In this document: piece after piece, positions 60,057 to 64,000 of the stretch
Layout of the letters: each line of letters starts with the position of its first letter
Position numbering within the stretch: position 1 is the first letter of the stretch
NCBI RefSeq assembly: GCF_013782625.1
Contig: NZ_CP056199.1
Location: 1,940,588-2,004,587 of the forward strand
Length of the DNA stretch: 64,000 bases
From: Enterobacter sp. RHBSTW-00994
GTDB taxonomy: Bacteria; Pseudomonadota; Gammaproteobacteria; Enterobacterales; Enterobacteriaceae
Direction of reading: 5' to 3'
The notes under the pieces: model-generated
Databases searched by the model: none
What the model saw: only the letters and a program-made list of their open reading frames with translations
What the model was told of the DNA's origin: nothing
Position numbers and translations under genes: made by a program

Positions 60057-60425
60057 ATGGAATTGCATTCAGAAACCTTCAATCCCGCTGATTTTGCCTG
60101 GCGAGGTTTAACGCTCACGCCGGCGGCAGCTGCGCATATCCACGAGCTGGTGGCAAAAAAGCCCGAGCTTCTGGGCGTCCGTTTAGGCGTTAAGCAGACC
60201 GGTTGTGCCGGGTTCGGCTATGTGCTGGATACCGTCACTGAACCCGACAAAGACGATCTGGTGTTTGAAACCGACGGCGCAAAACTGTTCGTCGCGCTAC
60301 AGGCGATGCCTTTTATCGACGGGACGGAGGTCGATTACGTGCGTGAAGGTTTAAACCAGTTATTCAAATTTCATAACCCGAAAGCCCAGAACGAATGCGG
60401 CTGCGGCGAAAGCTTTGGGGTATAG
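60057..60425 (+). CDS. sufA: A-type Fe-S carrier protein SufA
   Basis: Carrier that receives clusters from SufBCD and passes them to apoproteins. It is 122 residues. The three conserved cysteines are in QTGCAGFGY and the C-terminal ECGCGESF. The first gene of the suf operon, 8 bases before sufB. Confidence 0.96.
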   Translation: MELHSETFNPADFAWRGLTLTPAAAAHIHELVAKKPELLGVRLGVKQTGCAGFGYVLDTVTEPDKDDLVFETDGAKLFVALQAMPFIDGTEVDYVREGLNQLFKFHNPKAQNECGCGESFGV

Positions 60426-60433
60426 GCGGTACT

Positions 60434-61921
60434 ATGTCTCGTAATACTGAAGCAACTGATGATGTCAACACCTGGAGCGGCGGACACCTCAACTACAAAG
60501 AGGGGTTCTTCACCCAACTGCAGACGGATGAACTGGCGAAAGGCATCAACGAAGATGTCGTCCGCGCGATTTCGGCAAAACGTAACGAGCCGGAATGGAT
60601 GCTCGAGTTCCGTTTGAATGCTTTCCGGGCCTGGCTGGAGATGGAAGAGCCACACTGGCTGAAAGCGCATTACGACAAACTGAATTATCAGGATTACAGC
60701 TATTACTCCGCGCCATCCTGCGGCAGCTGTGATGATACTTGTGCCTCCCAGCCAGGAGCGGTACAGCAGACGGGGGCGAACGCCTTTTTAAGCAAAGAGG
60801 TTGAAGAGGCCTTCGAACAACTGGGCGTGCCGGTACGTGAAGGCCGAGAGGTGGCAGTTGATGCCATTTTTGACTCGGTCTCCGTCGCCACGACATACCG
60901 GGAAAAGCTGGCCGGGCAGGGGATCATATTCTGCTCCTTTGGCGAAGCGATTCATGATCACCCCGAACTGGTAAAGAAATATCTGGGTACGGTTGTGCCA
61001 GGCAATGACAACTTCTTCGCGGCGCTGAATGCCGCGGTTGCGTCTGATGGAACCTTTATCTACGTGCCAAAAGGAGTTCGTTGCCCGATGGAACTGTCGA
61101 CCTATTTCCGCATTAATGCGGAAAAAACGGGCCAGTTCGAGCGCACGATCCTGATTGCCGATGAAGGCAGCTACGTCAGCTATATCGAAGGGTGTTCTGC
61201 CCCGGTTCGCGATAGCTACCAGCTCCATGCGGCAGTCGTTGAGGTAATCATTCACAAAGACGCTGAGGTGAAATACTCCACGGTGCAGAACTGGTTCCCT
61301 GGCGACGGCAATACCGGCGGTATTCTCAACTTCGTGACCAAGCGTGCGCTGTGTGAAGGTGAAAACAGCAAAATGTCCTGGACGCAGTCGGAAACGGGAT
61401 CGGCCATTACCTGGAAATACCCAAGCTGTATTCTGCGTGGAGACAACTCCATCGGTGAGTTTTACTCGGTCGCCCTGACCAGTGGTCACCAGCAGGCGGA
61501 TACCGGCACGAAAATGATCCACATTGGTAAAAACACCAAATCAACGATTATTTCGAAAGGGATCTCCGCCGGTCATAGCCAGAACAGTTACCGCGGGCTG
61601 GTGAAAATCATGCCGACGGCGACCAATGCCCGTAATTTTACCCAGTGTGATTCCATGCTGATTGGCCCGGACAGCGGGGCGCATACCTTCCCGTATGTTG
61701 AGTGCCGCAATAACAGCGCACAGCTTGAACACGAAGCGACAACATCGCGTATTGGTGAAGACCAGCTCTTCTACTGCCTGCAACGCGGTATCAGTGAAGA
61801 AGATGCGATTTCAATGATTGTGAACGGCTTCTGTAAGGATGTGTTCTCTGAACTGCCGCTGGAATTTGCCGTTGAAGCACAAAAACTCCTCGCCATTAGT
61901 CTTGAACACAGCGTCGGTTAA
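60434..61921 (+). CDS. sufB: Fe-S scaffold complex subunit SufB
   Basis: Scaffold subunit of SufBC2D on which 4Fe-4S clusters are built with sulfur from SufSE. It has 495 residues from ATG 60434, the E. coli length; an in-frame start at 60395 overlaps sufA and is rejected. The cluster-assembly cysteine is in [11 protein letters not shown]. The long beta-helix domain holds [19 protein letters not shown]. It is co-transcribed with sufA and sufC. Confidence 0.96.
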   Translation: MSRNTEATDDVNTWSGGHLNYKEGFFTQLQTDELAKGINEDVVRAISAKRNEPEWMLEFRLNAFRAWLEMEEPHWLKAHYDKLNYQDYSYYSAPSCGSCDDTCASQPGAVQQTGANAFLSKEVEEAFEQLGVPVREGREVAVDAIFDSVSVATTYREKLAGQGIIFCSFGEAIHDHPELVKKYLGTVVPGNDNFFAALNAAVASDGTFIYVPKGVRCPMELSTYFRINAEKTGQFERTILIADEGSYVSYIEGCSAPVRDSYQLHAAVVEVIIHKDAEVKYSTVQNWFPGDGNTGGILNFVTKRALCEGENSKMSWTQSETGSAITWKYPSCILRGDNSIGEFYSVALTSGHQQADTGTKMIHIGKNTKSTIISKGISAGHSQNSYRGLVKIMPTATNARNFTQCDSMLIGPDSGAHTFPYVECRNNSAQLEHEATTSRIGEDQLFYCLQRGISEEDAISMIVNGFCKDVFSELPLEFAVEAQKLLAISLEHSVG

Positions 61922-61930
61922 GGAAAGCAC

Positions 61931-62677
61931 ATGTTAAGTATTAAAGATTTACAGGTCAGCGTGGAAGATAAAGCAATTCTGCGTGGGCTCAATTTCGACA
62001 TCCGTCCGGGTGAGGTTCACGCCATCATGGGGCCAAATGGCTCCGGGAAAAGTACGCTTTCAGCGACGCTGGCGGGGCGTGAAGATTATGAAGTGACCGG
62101 TGGAACGGTTGAGTTCAAAGGCAAAGATTTGCTGGAACTGTCACCGGAAGAGCGCGCGGGCGAAGGGATCTTTATGGCCTTCCAGTATCCGGTTGAGATC
62201 CCCGGCGTCAGTAATCAGTTCTTCCTGCAAACGGCGCTTAATGCCGTGCGCAAGTACCGCGGGCTGGATGAACTGGATCGCTTTGATTTCCAGGATCTGA
62301 TGGAAGAGAAGATCAAGCTGCTCAAAATGCCGGAAGATTTGCTGACCCGTTCGGTCAACGTGGGGTTTTCTGGCGGGGAAAAGAAACGCAATGACATCCT
62401 TCAGATGGCCGTGCTTGAGCCTGAGCTCTGTATTCTCGATGAAACCGATTCAGGTCTCGATATCGATGCCCTGAAGATTGTCGCTGATGGCGTCAATTCG
62501 CTGCGCGATGGCAATCGTTCATTCGTTATCGTTACCCACTACCAGCGTATTCTTGACTACATCAAACCGGATTACGTCCACGTACTTTATCAGGGACGCA
62601 TTGTGAAATCGGGGGATTTCACGCTGGTTAAACAACTGGAGGAGCAGGGTTATGGCTGGCTTACCGAACAGCAGTAA
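61931..62677 (+). CDS. sufC: Fe-S assembly ATPase SufC
   Basis: ABC-type ATPase of the SufBC2D scaffold, not a transporter. It has 248 residues with Walker A GPNGSGKST (about 34-42), signature VGFSGGEKKRNDIL, Walker B LCILDETDSGLD and the switch His in VTHYQR. The sufD start lies inside its 3' end (26-base overlap). Confidence 0.96.
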   Translation: MLSIKDLQVSVEDKAILRGLNFDIRPGEVHAIMGPNGSGKSTLSATLAGREDYEVTGGTVEFKGKDLLELSPEERAGEGIFMAFQYPVEIPGVSNQFFLQTALNAVRKYRGLDELDRFDFQDLMEEKIKLLKMPEDLLTRSVNVGFSGGEKKRNDILQMAVLEPELCILDETDSGLDIDALKIVADGVNSLRDGNRSFVIVTHYQRILDYIKPDYVHVLYQGRIVKSGDFTLVKQLEEQGYGWLTEQQ

Positions 62678-63923
62678 TGCACTCCAGCAATGGCATCGCC
62701 TGTTTGAAACGCAGGGGGAAAGACGTTCTGAAGAGGCTCAACAGCATTTGCAACAGATGCTGCGCCTCGGCTTGCCGACGCGAAAACATGAAAACTGGAA
62801 ATACACTCCGCTCGAGGGGCTGCTCAACCGACAGTTTGTGATGCGGCCAGCGAAGGTTGATCCGGCGTTGCGTGATGCTCTGTCACTCAGTGTGGATGCG
62901 GTGCGTCTGGTGTTTGTTGATGGGCAGTTCCACCCGGACTTAAGTGACAGCGTTGATGACTGCGGCTTTGACATCACCGTGAATGACGATCGCCAGTCGC
63001 TTTCCTCGCCGGTACAGTCGGAAGTGTTTCTGCATCTGACGGAAAGTCTGGCGCAACGTGTGACCCACATTCGTGTGAAGCGTAACCAGCGCCCGGTGAA
63101 ACCGTTGCTGTTAATGCACATTACCCAGGGGCTGGAAGGTGAAGAGGTTAATACGGCGCACTATCGCCACCATCTTGATCTGGCCGAAGGGGCCGAAGCG
63201 ACGATTATCGAGCATTACGTCAGCCTTAATGAAACCACGCACTTTACCGGTGCGCGTCTGACGATGAACGTGGCCGCCAATGCGCAGCTTCATCATATCA
63301 AGCTGGCCTTTGAAAACCCGGTAAGCCACCACTTCGCGCATAACGACATGATTCTGGCGGCGGATGCGGCAGCCTACAGCCACAGTTTTTTGCTCGGTGG
63401 CGCGGTTTTGCGACATAACACCAGTACGCAACTTAACGGTGAGAACACCACGCTGCGGATCAACAGCCTGGCGATGCCGGTGAACGCGGAAGTGTGCGAT
63501 ACCCGAACCTGGCTCGAGCACAATAAAGGCTACTGCAATAGCCGCCAGTTGCATAAAACCATCGTCAGCGATAAAGGCCGGGCGGTGTTTAACGGCCTGA
63601 TCAACGTGGCGCAACACGCGATAAAGACCGACGGACAGATGACCAATAATAATCTGCTGTTAGGGCGTCTGGCGGAAGTGGACACAAAACCGCAACTGGA
63701 AATCTATGCCGATGATGTGAAATGTAGCCATGGCGCAACGATAGGGCGCATTGATGACGAACAGATGTTCTATCTGCGTTCGCGCGGCATCGATAAGCAG
63801 GCGGCACAGAAGATGATTATCTATGCCTTTGCCGCTGAACTGACGGAAGCGCTGAGTGATGGCGCGTTAAAGCAGCAGGTTCTGGCACGCATTGGTCAGC
63901 GCTTGCCTGGAGGCGAAGCATGA
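62652..63923 (+). CDS. sufD: Fe-S scaffold complex subunit SufD
   Basis: SufB-like partner in SufBC2D, needed for iron entry. It has 423 residues: an N-terminal helical part with [20 protein letters not shown], a beta-helix, and the functional histidine in [14 protein letters not shown]. It overlaps sufC by 26 bases and sufS by 4 bases. Confidence 0.95.
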   Translation: MAGLPNSSNALQQWHRLFETQGERRSEEAQQHLQQMLRLGLPTRKHENWKYTPLEGLLNRQFVMRPAKVDPALRDALSLSVDAVRLVFVDGQFHPDLSDSVDDCGFDITVNDDRQSLSSPVQSEVFLHLTESLAQRVTHIRVKRNQRPVKPLLLMHITQGLEGEEVNTAHYRHHLDLAEGAEATIIEHYVSLNETTHFTGARLTMNVAANAQLHHIKLAFENPVSHHFAHNDMILAADAAAYSHSFLLGGAVLRHNTSTQLNGENTTLRINSLAMPVNAEVCDTRTWLEHNKGYCNSRQLHKTIVSDKGRAVFNGLINVAQHAIKTDGQMTNNNLLLGRLAEVDTKPQLEIYADDVKCSHGATIGRIDDEQMFYLRSRGIDKQAAQKMIIYAFAAELTEALSDGALKQQVLARIGQRLPGGEA

Positions 63924-64000
63924 GTTTCCCCGTAGAGAAAGTACGGGCAGATTTCCCGGTTCTGACCCGTGAGGTGAATGGGCTGCCGCTGGCTTATCTT
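63920..64000 (+). CDS. sufS: Cysteine desulfurase SufS (3' truncated)
   Basis: Only 27 codons are in the window, [20 protein letters not shown] and the following GLPLAYL. They match the SufS N-terminus. The ATG overlaps the sufD stop as ATGA. The PLP enzyme supplies sulfur to SufE and SufB. Confidence 0.9.
   Translation, partial: MSFPVEKVRADFPVLTREVNGLPLAYL

Overview
The window is chromosomal DNA of a gammaproteobacterium in the Enterobacteriaceae. Gene order follows the E. coli K-12 38-minute region (chb, cedA, tcyP, ydjM, hxpB, yniB, yniA, ydiZ, pfkB, ydiY, thrS-infC-rpmI-rplT-pheM-pheST-ihfA, btuCED, nlpC, ydiV, selO, hemP, aroH, ppsR, ppsA, rprA, ydiK, ydiJ, menI, ydiH, sufABCDS). Protein similarity recalled from E. 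coli is high but not identical. Several E. coli genes of the region are missing (katE, ydjO, the ydi/aroD block between ppsA and rprA) and other genes are present instead. This pattern suggests Enterobacter, Lelliottia, Leclercia or a near relative, but the genus cannot be fixed from the sequence alone.

Layout. 1-4.8 kb: the chitobiose operon, with a truncated chbC, then chbA, chbR, chbF and chbG. 4.9-12 kb: cedA, the cystine carrier tcyP, SOS-type ydjM, a solitary kduD with a KdgR-like operator, hxpB, yniB, yniA, ydiZ and pfkB. 12-14 kb: ydiY with a terminator-like hairpin in its leader, an unrecognised small exported protein, and two single-span microproteins (YniD and a YncL relative). 14.3-21.5 kb: the translation superoperon from thrS to ihfA, with the AUU start of infC and the pheM attenuator. 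21.6-25.5 kb: vitamin B12 import genes, nlpC and ydiV. 25.5-32.9 kb: selO, then a Fur-box-preceded heme uptake locus, hemP-hmuRSTUV. 33-44 kb: aroH with a TrpR operator, ppsR/ppsA with a Cra-like site, queH, the sRNA RprA, ydiK, an ERIC repeat, ydiJ, menI and ydiH.

44.2-59.6 kb is accessory DNA lying between ydiH and suf, which are close neighbours in E. coli. It holds two paralogous Crp-fold regulators, an AT-rich chaperone-usher fimbrial operon with a LuxR-type regulator, a complete formate dehydrogenase-N operon (fdnGHI type), a convergent formate dehydrogenase-H (fdhF type), and a DUF1543 gene. Both catalytic subunits have cysteine where the E. coli enzymes have selenocysteine. The fdhF-type gene keeps a sigma-54 promoter signature, with TGTCGA repeats upstream. 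Together they look like a selenium-independent respiratory and fermentative formate oxidation module; this is the most interesting part of the window. The last 4 kb is the sufABCDS iron-sulfur assembly operon behind a Fur box, cut off early in sufS.

No tRNA, rRNA, CRISPR array, insertion sequence or phage gene was seen.
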